Translations under genes and position numbers: made by a program | The notes under the pieces: model-generated | Told to the model about the DNA's origin: nothing | Seen by the model: the letters and a program-made list of their open reading frames with translations, nothing else | Databases searched by the model: none | NCBI RefSeq assembly: GCF_900109775.1 | Contig: NZ_FOAX01000003.1 | Span: 310,001-374,000 of the forward strand | Length of the DNA stretch: 64,000 bases | Reading direction: 5' to 3' | From: Pseudoxanthomonas sp. GM95 | GTDB taxonomy: Bacteria > Pseudomonadota > Gammaproteobacteria > Xanthomonadales > Xanthomonadaceae | Part shown: one piece after another, positions 1 to 8,714 of the stretch | How the letters are laid out: every line of letters starts with the position of its first letter | Numbering within the stretch: position 1 is the first letter of the stretch

Positions 1-41
1 GTCAGGCCATGCCGGTTTGATTCGACCGGCGTGCGCACACC

Positions 42-1154
42 TCAGCCTGAAGTCGACATCACTGCTTCTGACAGTGACTGCGGTTGCCATCCAGCAGGAG
101 CTGTTTGCGGCACGTTGGCGATGTCCAAAAGACGCTGATTGGCGACCAATTCGCCGTCCCGCAGGCTCCACTCCACGAACTGCGACAACGGCACGACACC
201 CTCATGCTGTAGCTGCATGGCCTGCGCCATCAGCCAGCGCAGTTGCCGCTGTTCCTCCCGCCAGGCAAGTTCCTGCGGCGTGCCTTCGGTGAGGCGCATC
301 ATCATCCGCAGCGCAATGCTTTTGCTGACAAGATCATCGGCGTGATGCGCCATGAGCGCGAAGATCGCCTTGCACTCTTCCAGCCGTTCAGCATCTTCGC
401 GCACCTTTGCCTGCGCGCATTGGCGTGTCACCGGCGCAAAGGCTGGCAGCGCTGAGCCAGCCCAGACGGACATCGCCGTCGTCAAACCCGATTGCGCGGG
501 GTCGGATGAAGCGGCGGCCCACTCTCCATTGCGTTGCGCGCGGTCCTGTGAATCGCTCTCCGCCCGCGGCGCCACGAAACCATCCACCGCGTCGGCCAGC
601 AGCCCGGAGAAGGCCACCATGCCCGCGTCATAGCGATCCGCCATCGCGGCCGCCTTCCAGTACCGACGCTCCGCTGCAGCGTCGTGCCTGCGCTGTGCAT
701 CGACGAAAGCCATAAGTTGGACTGCTGCGTTATCGCCTTCTTCCTTTAACAGGAAATCCAGTGCCCGCGACGCGTCGCACTCAACGCCCGCTTCGACACA
801 GCCCGAAGCAACGAATCGTGCGACCAGCACATCGAAAGGCCGGGCATCGACGGCTTGTTGCAACCAGAGCCTGCGCTCATCCAGCGGCTTGCTCACGGCA
901 ACCTGTGCGGCAGGACTCATACCGACCACTTCTGCCACGGTGCTTACTTCCGTATCGCGTGGCCACAGCATTGCGGCCGCGTAGAGATCTCTGGATTCAC
1001 CGCTGGACGCGACACCGCGCAGATGTAGTCGCAGGGCTTCTTGATAGCGCTGCTGCCAGGCCATCTCAGATGGAGAGGCGTCTGCGTCAGGTTCCACCGC
1101 CAGCGCAGCGTGGCACGTCAGGCCAAGCGCCAGTCCCAACCACCATCGCTGCAT
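42..1154 (-). CDS. Secreted hypothetical protein, 370 aa
   Basis: I do not recognise a family. The chosen ATG at 1154 gives a clean signal peptide (MQRWWLGLALGLTCHAALA, cleavage likely after ALA), whereas an in-frame start at 1193 would put a basic stretch in front of it. The mature part is acidic and helix-rich, with alanine-rich stretches such as RALDFLLKEEGDNAAVQLMA that look like TPR/Sel1-type helical hairpins, but no clear repeat consensus. Five cysteines are present in the mature chain. It lies 69 bp downstream of the AEC permease on the same strand and may be co-transcribed with it. Export to the periplasm is inferred from the signal peptide; no function is proposed. Confidence 0.75.
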   Translation of the reverse strand: MQRWWLGLALGLTCHAALAVEPDADASPSEMAWQQRYQEALRLHLRGVASSGESRDLYAAAMLWPRDTEVSTVAEVVGMSPAAQVAVSKPLDERRLWLQQAVDARPFDVLVARFVASGCVEAGVECDASRALDFLLKEEGDNAAVQLMAFVDAQRRHDAAAERRYWKAAAMADRYDAGMVAFSGLLADAVDGFVAPRAESDSQDRAQRNGEWAAASSDPAQSGLTTAMSVWAGSALPAFAPVTRQCAQAKVREDAERLEECKAIFALMAHHADDLVSKSIALRMMMRLTEGTPQELAWREEQRQLRWLMAQAMQLQHEGVVPLSQFVEWSLRDGELVANQRLLDIANVPQTAPAGWQPQSLSEAVMSTSG

Positions 1155-1223
1155 CGTCCTGTTGCGCATTCGCTTTGCCGTCCTTGGAATCAAGATCGAG
1201 CATGCCTGACTGTCGGCAGATGC

Positions 1224-2141
1224 TCAACGCGCCAGATAAGGCAGCAACCAGGTCAGCAGCGGCAGCGTGACCAAGGAGAGCACGATGGAGTAACCGGTAA
1301 TCGCCGCACACAATCGCGGCGCGAGATTGTGCGAGATGGCCAGCGCGGCGGCGGTGATCATCGTGGGCATCGCCGACTCCAGCACGTTGACCTGGAACAG
1401 CTCGCCGCGCAGGCCGAACGCATAGGCGATCGGCAGCGCGATCAGCGGCATCACCACCAGGCGCAGCACCACGCCTACCGCCAGCGGCTTGAGCTCGCGG
1501 CGCGGCAGCTTGAGCTGGATCGACAGCCCCACCGACAGCATCACCAACGGCAGCATCGCGTCGGACAAGCGCTGTAATCCGCTCGCGATCCAGTGCGGCG
1601 GCGCCTCGGGCATCAGCAGCAAGGCGAAGATCAGCGCCCACAGCGGCGGGAACCTGGCGATGCGCAGCACGATCTGGCGCGTGGTCGGCGTGGTCTCACC
1701 CGAGTAGCGCGCCAGGATGTAGATGCCCAATGTGGACAGCATCAGGAAGGTGCCGAACTGGTCGTACACCACCGCATACGGCAATGCATGATCACCCAGC
1801 AACGCGCGCACCATCGGATAGCCGATGAAGCTGGAATTGGAAAACCCCACGCAGATCAGCAGCGCGGCATGTTCGCCCCGCTGCAGCTTCAACACGCGCG
1901 TCGCCAGCGTGACCAGGATGAAGGTTGCCCCCATCAACAGCCACGGTGTCGCGATCAGACCGATCAGCGATGGATCCAGATGCAGGCGCGGCACGAAGGT
2001 CAGCACCGCCGCCGGCAGGCACACGTACAGCACCACCAGGTTAAGCACGTTGGCCGCGCCGTCCGGGAACAGCTTCAAGCGTGCGAACACCATGCCGAGC
2101 ACGAGCATGGCCAGGATCAGGGCAAACGCGTCAAAGGCCAC
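1224..2141 (-). CDS. AEC family permease (auxin efflux carrier-like), 305 aa
   Basis: Integral membrane transporter of the AEC family (Mem_trans fold), which exports or exchanges small organic acids in bacteria; the substrate cannot be read from sequence. About ten hydrophobic segments are visible, beginning immediately at the N-terminus (AFDAFALILAMLVLGMVF). The usual asparagine-rich region between the two five-helix halves is seen as CVGFSNSSFIGYPM. I chose the GTG at 2141 because AGGA lies six bases upstream and the protein then begins directly with TM1. Another GTG at 2177 would add a twelve-residue polar leader without a visible ribosome site. The gene is divergent from the indolepyruvate oxidoreductase gene. 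Confidence 0.85.
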   Translation of the reverse strand: MAFDAFALILAMLVLGMVFARLKLFPDGAANVLNLVVLYVCLPAAVLTFVPRLHLDPSLIGLIATPWLLMGATFILVTLATRVLKLQRGEHAALLICVGFSNSSFIGYPMVRALLGDHALPYAVVYDQFGTFLMLSTLGIYILARYSGETTPTTRQIVLRIARFPPLWALIFALLLMPEAPPHWIASGLQRLSDAMLPLVMLSVGLSIQLKLPRRELKPLAVGVVLRLVVMPLIALPIAYAFGLRGELFQVNVLESAMPTMITAAALAISHNLAPRLCAAITGYSIVLSLVTLPLLTWLLPYLAR

Positions 2142-2262
2142 GGCGGGTCCTGGAGAAGGGGATTCGCGCAGTTGCACCGCGCTGCAGCATTGTCCGCGCC
2201 CGTCGTGGCGGCCGCAAATGCGGGGCGGCAGGGCGGCAGACAGTTGCAGATGAACGCATTGC

Positions 2263-2278
2263 TAGACTCGGGCCGATG
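2263..2278 (+). promoter_or_regulatory. Candidate leaderless promoter for the indolepyruvate oxidoreductase gene
   Basis: TAGACT at 2263-2268 resembles a -10 hexamer and is followed after seven bases by ATG at 2276, so transcription would begin at or next to the start codon. A good -35 at 16-18 bp spacing is not evident (TTGCAG at 2244-2249 is only 13 bp away). No Shine-Dalgarno sequence precedes either 2276 or the in-frame ATG at 2309. Confidence 0.35.
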
Positions 2279-5200
2279 CCATCGCCACCCGCCAACCCGG
2301 GCCAGCCAATGACCAGCACTGCCGAATTGATGTCGCCTTCGTCCGCCAACACGCCTGCCATCGGCACGTTGGACAACGACTACACGCTCGAACACAAATA
2401 CACGCGCACCGACGGGCGTATCTACCTGTCCGGCGTGCAGGCGCTGGTGCGACTGCCGCTGATGCAGCGCCTGCGCGATGACGCGGCGGGCCTGAACACC
2501 GCGGGCTTCATCAGCGGCTATCGCGGCAGCCCGCTGGGCGGCTTCGACCTGGAGCTGTGGCGCGCGCGCAAGCATCTGGAAGCGGCCAAGGTGAAGTTCC
2601 AGCCCGGCCTCAACGAAGACCTCGGGGCGACCATGCTGTGGGGCACGCAGCAGACCAACCTGTTCCCCGGCGCGACCGTCGAGGGCGTGTACGGCATGTG
2701 GTACGGCAAGGGGCCGGGCGTGGACCGCAGCGGCGACGTGTTCAAGCACGGCAATGCGGCCGGCACCTCACCGCTGGGCGGCGTGCTGGCCCTGGCGGCG
2801 GACGATCACGCCTGCCGCAGCTCGACCTTGCCGCATGGCAGCGAGGAGGAATTCGTCAGCGCGATGATGCCGGTGCTCAATCCGGCCGGCGTGCAGGACA
2901 TCCTCGATTTGGGCCTGGTCGGCTGGGCGATGAGCCGCTACACCGGGCGCTGGATCGGCTTCAAGACGATCGCCGAAACCGTGGAGTCTTCCGCGTCGGT
3001 CAACGTCGATCCGTTCGCGCGCAGGATCGTGCTGCCCGAGGATTTCATGATGCCGGCCGGCGGCTTGAGCATCCGCTGGCCCGATCCGCCGCTGGAACAG
3101 GAAATGCGCCTGCATCGCTATGCGGTCGCAGCAGCGCAGGCGTTCGCCCGGGCCAATCACATCGACCGCATCGTGCTGGATTCGCCGCGCGCGCGGCTGG
3201 GCATCGTCACCACCGGCAAGAGCTACCTGGACGTGCTGCAGGCGCTGGAATACCTGGGCCTGGACGAAGCGGCCTGCGCCGACATCGGCATCCGCGTCTA
3301 CAAGGTCGGCATGAGCTGGCCGCTGGAACCGGTGGGCATCACTGCGTTCGCGCATGGGCTGGAAGACATCGTCGTCGTCGAGGAGAAGAAGGCCTTCATC
3401 GAGCGGCAGATGAAGGAGCTGTTCTACAACTGGCCGGCCAATGCTGGCGCGCGACCGAGCATCGTCGGCAAGTACGACGAAGCCGGCGCGTGGATCCTGC
3501 CGTCGACCGGCGAACTCACGCCGGCGACGATTGCCGGTGTGATCGGCGCGCGCATCCAGCGTTTTGCCAATACCGAATCCATCGAGCAGCGCCTGCGCTG
3601 GATGGAAGCGAAAGAGGCCGAAATGGCACTGCCGCGCGCCAGCTTCCCGCGCGTACCGCATTACTGCAGCGGCTGCCCGCACAACACTTCCACTGTCGTG
3701 CCCGAGGGCGCGCGCGCGATGGGCGGCATTGGTTGCCATTACATGGTGACGTGGATGGATCGCAATACCGACACGTTCACCCACATGGGAGGCGAAGGTG
3801 TGACCTGGTCCGGGCAAGCGCCGTTTACCGAGACGCCGCATGTCTTCCAAAACCTGGGCGACGGCACCTATTTCCACAGCGGCTCGCTGGCGATCCGCCA
3901 GTCCATCGCCACGGGCGTCAATATCACCTACAAGATCCTCTACAACGACGCGGTCGCGATGACCGGTGGCCAGCCGGTCGATGGCACGCTGACCGTGCCG
4001 GACATCGCCGCGCAGATGCGCGCCGAAGGCGTACACACCATCGTGCTGGTGTCCGACGACATCACCAAGTGGTCGCGCCGGCGCGACCTGTTCCCCAGCG
4101 AGACCGAATTCCACGATCGCAGCGAACTGGACGCGGTGCAGGAAGCGCTGCGCAAGGTTCAAGGCGTGTCAATCCTGATCTACGACCAGACCTGTGCCAC
4201 CGAGAAGCGTCGTCGTCGCAAACGCGGCAAGCTGGTCGATCCTCCCAAGCGCGTGCTGATCAACTCACTGGTGTGCGAAGGCTGCGGCGATTGCGGCGAG
4301 AAAAGCTTCTGCGTGTCGGTGCTGCCGAAGGAAACCGAGTTCGGCCGCAAGCGCAGCATCGACCAGTCCAACTGCAACAAGGACTATTCGTGCGTGAATG
4401 GCTTCTGCCCGAGCTTCGTCACCGTGCACGGCGGCAAGCCGCGCAAGGGCAAGAAAAGTGATGCGGCCACATTGCTGGACCACCTGCCGGCGCCGGCGTT
4501 CAAGTCCGAGCTGCACACGCCCTGGAACATCCTGATCACCGGCGTCGGCGGCACCGGTGTGGTGACCATCGGCGCGCTGCTCGGCATGGCCGGCCACCTG
4601 GAAGGCAAGGGGGCGAGCGTGCTCGACCAGACCGGCCTCGCCCAGAAGGGCGGCGCGGTGACCACGCATATCCGCATCGCGCGCACGCCGGAGGACATCC
4701 ACGCCGTGCGCATCGCCGCGGGCGATGCCGATTTGGTGCTGGGCTGCGACATGGTGGTGGTCAACGATTACTGGGTGCTGTCCAAGGTCCGCGGCGAGCG
4801 CGCGCAGGTGGTGCTCAACACCTACGAAGCGATGCCCGGCACCTTCACCACCCACCCGGACATGCAGTTCCCGACCGCGGAGATCGTCGCCGGCGTGCGC
4901 GTGGCGTTAGGCGGACGCGATCCGCTGCTGCTCGATGCCACGCAACTGGCGACCGCGCTGCTGGGCGATGCGATCGCCACCAATCTCTTCATGCTCGGCT
5001 ATGCCTGGCAGCAAGGGCTGGTGCCGATCTCGTTCGATGCGCTGATGCGGGCGATCGAACTCAACGGTGCGGCGATCGAGATGAATCGCACGGCGTTCGC
5101 ATGGGGCCGCCTGGCCGCGATCGACCTGCCGGCCGTGCAACAGGCCGCTGGCCTGGTCTCCAACACCGAAACGCGCGAGGAACATCTGCCGCACAACCTG

Positions 5201-6022
5201 CGCGTGTTGCCGCCAGGCGACTGGGAAGGCACCGAATGGGGCGCCACTAGCGCACCGCGCAATCCCGACAACGCGCGCAGCGTGCGCGGCCTGCCCGACA
5301 CCACCGCGACCACCGCTGACGGCGTGGTGCTGCTGCCGCTGGACGATGCGCGCCTGTCGCGCACGCTGGACGAAGCCATCGCCCGGCGTAGTGCCTTCCT
5401 CAACGAGTACCAGGACGCCGCTTACGCGAAGCGCTACACCGATTTCGTCGCGCAGGTGCGCGAGGCCGAAAGCGCCAAGGCGCCCGGCTCCACCGCGCTG
5501 ACCGAGGCCGCGGCCCGTTACCTGTTCAAGCTGATGGCCTACAAGGACGAGTACGAAGTCGCGCGGCTCTATACCAACGGCGCGTTCAAGCGCCAGCTGG
5601 AGCAACAGTTCGAGGGCGACTACGCGATCCAGTTCCATCTCGCCCCGCCGCTGCTGGCCAAGAAGAACGACACGGGTGAGCTGACCAAGCGCGCTTACGG
5701 CCCGTGGATGCTGCGCGCGTTCGGGCTGCTGGCGAGACTGAAGTTCCTGCGCGGCGGCACGTTCGATGTCTTCGGCCGCACCGCCGAGCGCCGCATGGAG
5801 CGCCAGTTGATCGATGATTATCGAGCCACGGTGGGCGAACTGCTCGATGCGCTGGACGCCGACCGCCTGTCGCTGGCCGTGCAGATCGCCAGTATCCCGG
5901 AACAGATCCGCGGCTACGGTCACGTCAAGGAGCGGCACCTGTACGACGCCAAGGCGCGCGAAGCGCAGTTGCTGGCGCAGTGGCGCAACCCGAAGGCGAT
6001 CCCGATCGTGCAAGCCGCCTGA
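2276..6022 (+). CDS. Fused indolepyruvate:ferredoxin oxidoreductase, about 1248 aa
   Basis: Three-part 2-oxoacid:acceptor oxidoreductase that oxidatively decarboxylates aryl pyruvates (indolepyruvate, phenylpyruvate) to the acyl-CoA. The N-terminal half carries the IorA-like domains, including GFISGYRGSPLGGFD and a thiamine-diphosphate domain with GIGCHYM. Cysteine clusters CSGCPHN (near residue 464) and CEGCGDCGEKSFC followed by CNKDYSCVNGFC (from residue 667) are iron-sulfur ligands. The PorC/IorB-like gamma domain starts at GVGGTGVV (residue 756) and contains DQTGLAQKGGAVTTH. A long C-terminal extension (DUF6537-like) follows, as in the one-chain proteobacterial enzymes of about 1150-1250 aa. 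The start is uncertain: 2276 fits a leaderless transcript, while 2309 gives MTSTAEL. It stands alone, convergent with the ergothioneine operon. Confidence 0.9.
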   Translation: MPSPPANPGQPMTSTAELMSPSSANTPAIGTLDNDYTLEHKYTRTDGRIYLSGVQALVRLPLMQRLRDDAAGLNTAGFISGYRGSPLGGFDLELWRARKHLEAAKVKFQPGLNEDLGATMLWGTQQTNLFPGATVEGVYGMWYGKGPGVDRSGDVFKHGNAAGTSPLGGVLALAADDHACRSSTLPHGSEEEFVSAMMPVLNPAGVQDILDLGLVGWAMSRYTGRWIGFKTIAETVESSASVNVDPFARRIVLPEDFMMPAGGLSIRWPDPPLEQEMRLHRYAVAAAQAFARANHIDRIVLDSPRARLGIVTTGKSYLDVLQALEYLGLDEAACADIGIRVYKVGMSWPLEPVGITAFAHGLEDIVVVEEKKAFIERQMKELFYNWPANAGARPSIVGKYDEAGAWILPSTGELTPATIAGVIGARIQRFANTESIEQRLRWMEAKEAEMALPRASFPRVPHYCSGCPHNTSTVVPEGARAMGGIGCHYMVTWMDRNTDTFTHMGGEGVTWSGQAPFTETPHVFQNLGDGTYFHSGSLAIRQSIATGVNITYKILYNDAVAMTGGQPVDGTLTVPDIAAQMRAEGVHTIVLVSDDITKWSRRRDLFPSETEFHDRSELDAVQEALRKVQGVSILIYDQTCATEKRRRRKRGKLVDPPKRVLINSLVCEGCGDCGEKSFCVSVLPKETEFGRKRSIDQSNCNKDYSCVNGFCPSFVTVHGGKPRKGKKSDAATLLDHLPAPAFKSELHTPWNILITGVGGTGVVTIGALLGMAGHLEGKGASVLDQTGLAQKGGAVTTHIRIARTPEDIHAVRIAAGDADLVLGCDMVVVNDYWVLSKVRGERAQVVLNTYEAMPGTFTTHPDMQFPTAEIVAGVRVALGGRDPLLLDATQLATALLGDAIATNLFMLGYAWQQGLVPISFDALMRAIELNGAAIEMNRTAFAWGRLAAIDLPAVQQAAGLVSNTETREEHLPHNLRVLPPGDWEGTEWGATSAPRNPDNARSVRGLPDTTATTADGVVLLPLDDARLSRTLDEAIARRSAFLNEYQDAAYAKRYTDFVAQVREAESAKAPGSTALTEAAARYLFKLMAYKDEYEVARLYTNGAFKRQLEQQFEGDYAIQFHLAPPLLAKKNDTGELTKRAYGPWMLRAFGLLARLKFLRGGTFDVFGRTAERRMERQLIDDYRATVGELLDALDADRLSLAVQIASIPEQIRGYGHVKERHLYDAKAREAQLLAQWRNPKAIPIVQAA

Positions 6023-6034
6023 AGAAGGCGGGCA

Positions 6035-6063
6035 GAACGCACGCCCGCTCAGCGCGTGCGTTC
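6035..6063. terminator. Bidirectional hairpin between convergent genes
   Basis: Perfect 10-bp stem GAACGCACGC (6035-6044) and GCGTGCGTTC (6054-6063) with a nine-base loop, placed in the 42-bp gap between the oxidoreductase stop codon and the DUF3253 stop codon. No long T tract follows on either strand, so intrinsic efficiency is uncertain. Confidence 0.5.
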
Positions 6064-6064
6064 G

Positions 6065-6370
6065 CTACCGGCCCGCGATGACGGCCAGGCCTTCTGCGTA
6101 AGCCTCATCGAAACCCTTCCCGCGCTTCAGGCGCACCGGCCCGTGCGCCTGGGCGATGTCCACCGCGTGCCCGCGCTGGGTCACCTCGATCACCTCGGAC
6201 TGGGCCAGGCGTGCGGCCACGATGCGGATCGAAGGCATCAGCCCACGCCAGGTTTCGCTATCGCCATCGAGCGTGCGGGCCACCTCGGAGGGGCAGATCG
6301 AGGCATCGCCCGCACGCGCGGCCAGCAGCCGCAGCAGGGTGTGCTCGATGCTTTCGCACAGATGCATCAT
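6065..6370 (-). CDS. DUF3253 domain protein, 101 aa
   Basis: Small soluble protein matching the DUF3253 pattern: the CPSEVARTL helix, W..LMP, and the terminal RGPVRLKRG-like block (here HGPVRLKRG). The fold in this family is predicted to be winged-helix-like; no reaction is known. Its ATG overlaps the egtD stop codon in an ATGA junction, and egtD overlaps egtB the same way, so it is translationally coupled as the third gene of an ergothioneine operon. Nothing in the sequence suggests an enzyme. A regulatory or accessory role in that operon is inference from coupling alone. Confidence 0.8.
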   Translation of the reverse strand: MMHLCESIEHTLLRLLAARAGDASICPSEVARTLDGDSETWRGLMPSIRIVAARLAQSEVIEVTQRGHAVDIAQAHGPVRLKRGKGFDEAYAEGLAVIAGR

Positions 6371-7353
6371 GCCGGTTGCAGCAGGCGCAGGCCGAACCAG
6401 TCGCGCGCGTCGTTCCAGCCGTGGGTGATCTTCAGGCCGGCGCGCGCGGCGAGTTCAGCGAAGCGCGCGTCGGTGTACTTGTGGCTGTATTCGACCTGGA
6501 TCGCTTCGCCATCGTCGAAGGAGAATGCCCGGTCGCCCACATGGACGGTCTGCCCCCGCTGACTGACCAAGAAGGTCTCGATGCGCAGCCGCTTACGCGC
6601 ATACACCGCACGATGGCGGAAGCCGTCCAGGTCGAAGTCGCTGCCGATCTCGCGATTGAGCCGTGCCAGCAGATTCAGGGTGAACGCGGCGGTGACGCCG
6701 GCCGCATCGTTGTACGCCGCCTCGATCAGCGCATCGTCCTTGTCCAGGTCGATGCCGATCAGTGCGCAGCCGCCCTCGCCCATGGTCTGGCGCATGGCAT
6801 CGAGCAGATGCACCGCGTCGTCATTGGTGAAATTGCCCAGGGTCGAGCCCGGGAAGAACATCACCGTGCGCTGCGCCCGCTGTGTGCTCTCGGGCAGATC
6901 CAGCGGTTTGGTGAAGTCCGCACAGACCGGCAGCATCTCGATCTGCGGAAAATGCTGCGACAGCCGCGCGGTGGCGTCGAGCACCGCCGTGCGCGAGATC
7001 TCCACCGGCGTGTACGCCACCGGATCGCGCAGGTGCTCCAGCAGCAATTCGGTCTTGCGCCCGCTGCCACTGCCGTACTCGACCACGTGTGCGCCCGGGC
7101 CGATCGCCTGCGCGATGGACGGCAGCTGCGCTTCCAGCAGGGCCAGCTCGGTGCGGGTGAGGTAGTACTCCGGCACGCGCGTGATCGCTTCGAACAGGCG
7201 CGAGCCTTCGGCATCGTAGAAATACTTGGACGGCAGCGTGCGCGGCGTTCGCGACAGGCCGGCGATGGCGTCGGCGGTGATGTCGTCCGGCTGAGGGCGC
7301 AGGTCGGTCAGCGCGTCACGGGCACGCAGCAGGGCGCAGGCGGCAGCGTTCAA
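6367..7353 (-). CDS. egtD: L-histidine N-alpha-methyltransferase EgtD, 328 aa
   Basis: S-adenosylmethionine-dependent enzyme that trimethylates histidine to hercynine, the first committed step of ergothioneine synthesis. Family features: LPSKYFYDAEGSRLFEAI near the N-terminus, the SAM loop VVEYGSGSGRKTELLL, and FFPGSTLGNF. Length agrees with mycobacterial EgtD (about 321 aa). I place the start at the TTG at 7353: its last two bases form the egtB stop codon (TTGA overlap), AAGGA lies six bases upstream, and no ATG is available in the conserved N-terminal region. The longer in-frame reading upstream lies inside egtB and is not coding. The gene is followed by an ATGA junction with the DUF3253 gene. 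Confidence 0.93.
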   Translation of the reverse strand: MNAAACALLRARDALTDLRPQPDDITADAIAGLSRTPRTLPSKYFYDAEGSRLFEAITRVPEYYLTRTELALLEAQLPSIAQAIGPGAHVVEYGSGSGRKTELLLEHLRDPVAYTPVEISRTAVLDATARLSQHFPQIEMLPVCADFTKPLDLPESTQRAQRTVMFFPGSTLGNFTNDDAVHLLDAMRQTMGEGGCALIGIDLDKDDALIEAAYNDAAGVTAAFTLNLLARLNREIGSDFDLDGFRHRAVYARKRLRIETFLVSQRGQTVHVGDRAFSFDDGEAIQVEYSHKYTDARFAELAARAGLKITHGWNDARDWFGLRLLQPA

Positions 7354-8642
7354 GGCAGGTCCTTGGCAAGGCGCACGCCGGCGAACTGCCAGCGCGCATC
7401 GGAGGGGAAGAAATTGCGGTACGTGGCACGGATGTGCGTGCGTGAGGTGGCGCAGCTGCCGCCGCGCAGCACCCATTGCGCGTTCATGAATTTGCCGTTG
7501 TATTCGCCCAGCGATCCCGGCCACGGCGCGAAGCCGGGATACGGCAGATAGGCGCTGCCGGTCCATTCCCAGACATCGCCGAACAGTTTCTCGAAGCCGG
7601 TCTCTGCGGCGGCACTGGAGCGCGGATGCAACGCATCGTCTTCGACAAAATTGCCGTCCATCGGAACGCCGGCCGCGGCCAGCTCCCACTCGGCCTCGGT
7701 CGGCAGGCGTGCGCCAGCCCAGCGCGCGAATGCATCGGCTTCGAACAGGCTCAGGCCGCTGGCCGGCGCGTCCGGATCACGTTCGCGCCAGCCACCCAGG
7801 GTGAATTCGCGCGCGCCGTCTTCATGCCAGTACAGCGGCCGCTGCCAGTCGCGCGCCCGCACCGCGGCCCAGCCGTCACTGAGCCAGTGCGCGGGCTCGC
7901 GATAGCCTCCGGCCTCGACGAAGGCCGCAAATTCGGCATTGCTCACCGGCCGGCTGGCCAGCGCATGCGCCCCGACCAAGGTGCGATGGCGCGGCGATTC
8001 GTTGTCGTAGGCGAAGGCCTGCACCTGCGGCCAGGCATCGGCGCCGAGCTGGACGATCTGCTCGTCGCGCGCGATCCAGCGCAGCGCAGATGGGCCTGCG
8101 TGCGTGGCCACCAGATCGCCGCGGTACGCCGGCTGCAGCGGATTGCTCCACAGCGCATGGCGGATGTCGGTGAGCAGCAGCTCCTGGTGCTGCTGTTCGT
8201 GCTGGATGCCGAGCTGCAGGATGTCCAGCGCTTGGGCATGCAGCGCATGTCGCTGCAGTCGCTCGCAGAGCGCGTCTTCCACCGCCGCACGGTAGGCGCG
8301 CACCTGCTCCAGCGATGGGCGCGACAGCACGCCACGCCGCGGCCGCGCATGCATCGGGCCGACGCTGTTGTAGTAGCTGTTGAACAGATAGTCCCAGGTC
8401 GGATCGAACGCGCGATAACGCGCATCGGTCGCCAGGATGAAGCGCTCGAAGAACCAGGTGGTATGCGCCAAGTGCCATTTGGCCGGACTCGCATCGTCCA
8501 TGCTCTGCACCATCGCGTCCTCCGCGCTGAGGGGCGCGGCCAGCCGCGCGGTCAGGGCGCGCATGGTCGTGAACTGGGCCAGCAGCTGGTCCGAACGTGC
8601 GGCGAGATCCGGTCGCGCGTCCGTGGGGGAGATGGCGTGCAT
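7350..8642 (-). CDS. egtB: Hercynine oxygenase (sulfoxide synthase) EgtB, 430 aa
   Basis: Non-haem iron enzyme that couples hercynine to a thiol (gamma-glutamylcysteine or cysteine) with oxygen. The N-terminal DinB-like half shows the three histidine iron ligands: H60 in KWHLAHTTWF, and H148 and H152 in HEQQHQE. The C-terminal half is an FGE-sulfatase domain with the family sequences LPTEAEWE, GNFVEDD and VLRGGSCAT. First gene of a coupled egtB-egtD-DUF3253 operon. No egtA or egtC homologue is in the window; many proteobacteria need neither because they use other thiols. TAGCAT lies six bases before the ATG, suggesting a leaderless transcript. Confidence 0.93.
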   Translation of the reverse strand: MHAISPTDARPDLAARSDQLLAQFTTMRALTARLAAPLSAEDAMVQSMDDASPAKWHLAHTTWFFERFILATDARYRAFDPTWDYLFNSYYNSVGPMHARPRRGVLSRPSLEQVRAYRAAVEDALCERLQRHALHAQALDILQLGIQHEQQHQELLLTDIRHALWSNPLQPAYRGDLVATHAGPSALRWIARDEQIVQLGADAWPQVQAFAYDNESPRHRTLVGAHALASRPVSNAEFAAFVEAGGYREPAHWLSDGWAAVRARDWQRPLYWHEDGAREFTLGGWRERDPDAPASGLSLFEADAFARWAGARLPTEAEWELAAAGVPMDGNFVEDDALHPRSSAAAETGFEKLFGDVWEWTGSAYLPYPGFAPWPGSLGEYNGKFMNAQWVLRGGSCATSRTHIRATYRNFFPSDARWQFAGVRLAKDLP

Positions 8643-8714
8643 GGGCCAATGCTAGGCACTGACGGTGAACGCTCTGTTAGGCCCGCCGATTTCACGCAAC
8701 GCTAAGCTGCGCGC
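8643..8714. promoter_or_regulatory. Divergent promoter region, egtB and the class V PLP enzyme
   Basis: The 72-bp gap between the two start codons contains mirror-image signals: TAGCAT (8649-8654, read on minus) six bases before the egtB ATG, and TAAGCT (8703-8708) six bases before the ATG at 8715. Neither gene has a Shine-Dalgarno sequence, so both transcripts look leaderless. -35 elements are not clear. Confidence 0.45.

Noticed and set aside
2081-2275. N-terminal extension of the indolepyruvate oxidoreductase to 2081
   Set aside because: It would overlap the divergent permease gene and gives an Arg-rich unconserved leader.
6367-7689. EgtD with an ATG start about 330 bases further upstream
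   Set aside because: The extension lies inside egtB in another frame and has no conserved residues; the TTG at 7353 has a ribosome site and overlaps the egtB stop.
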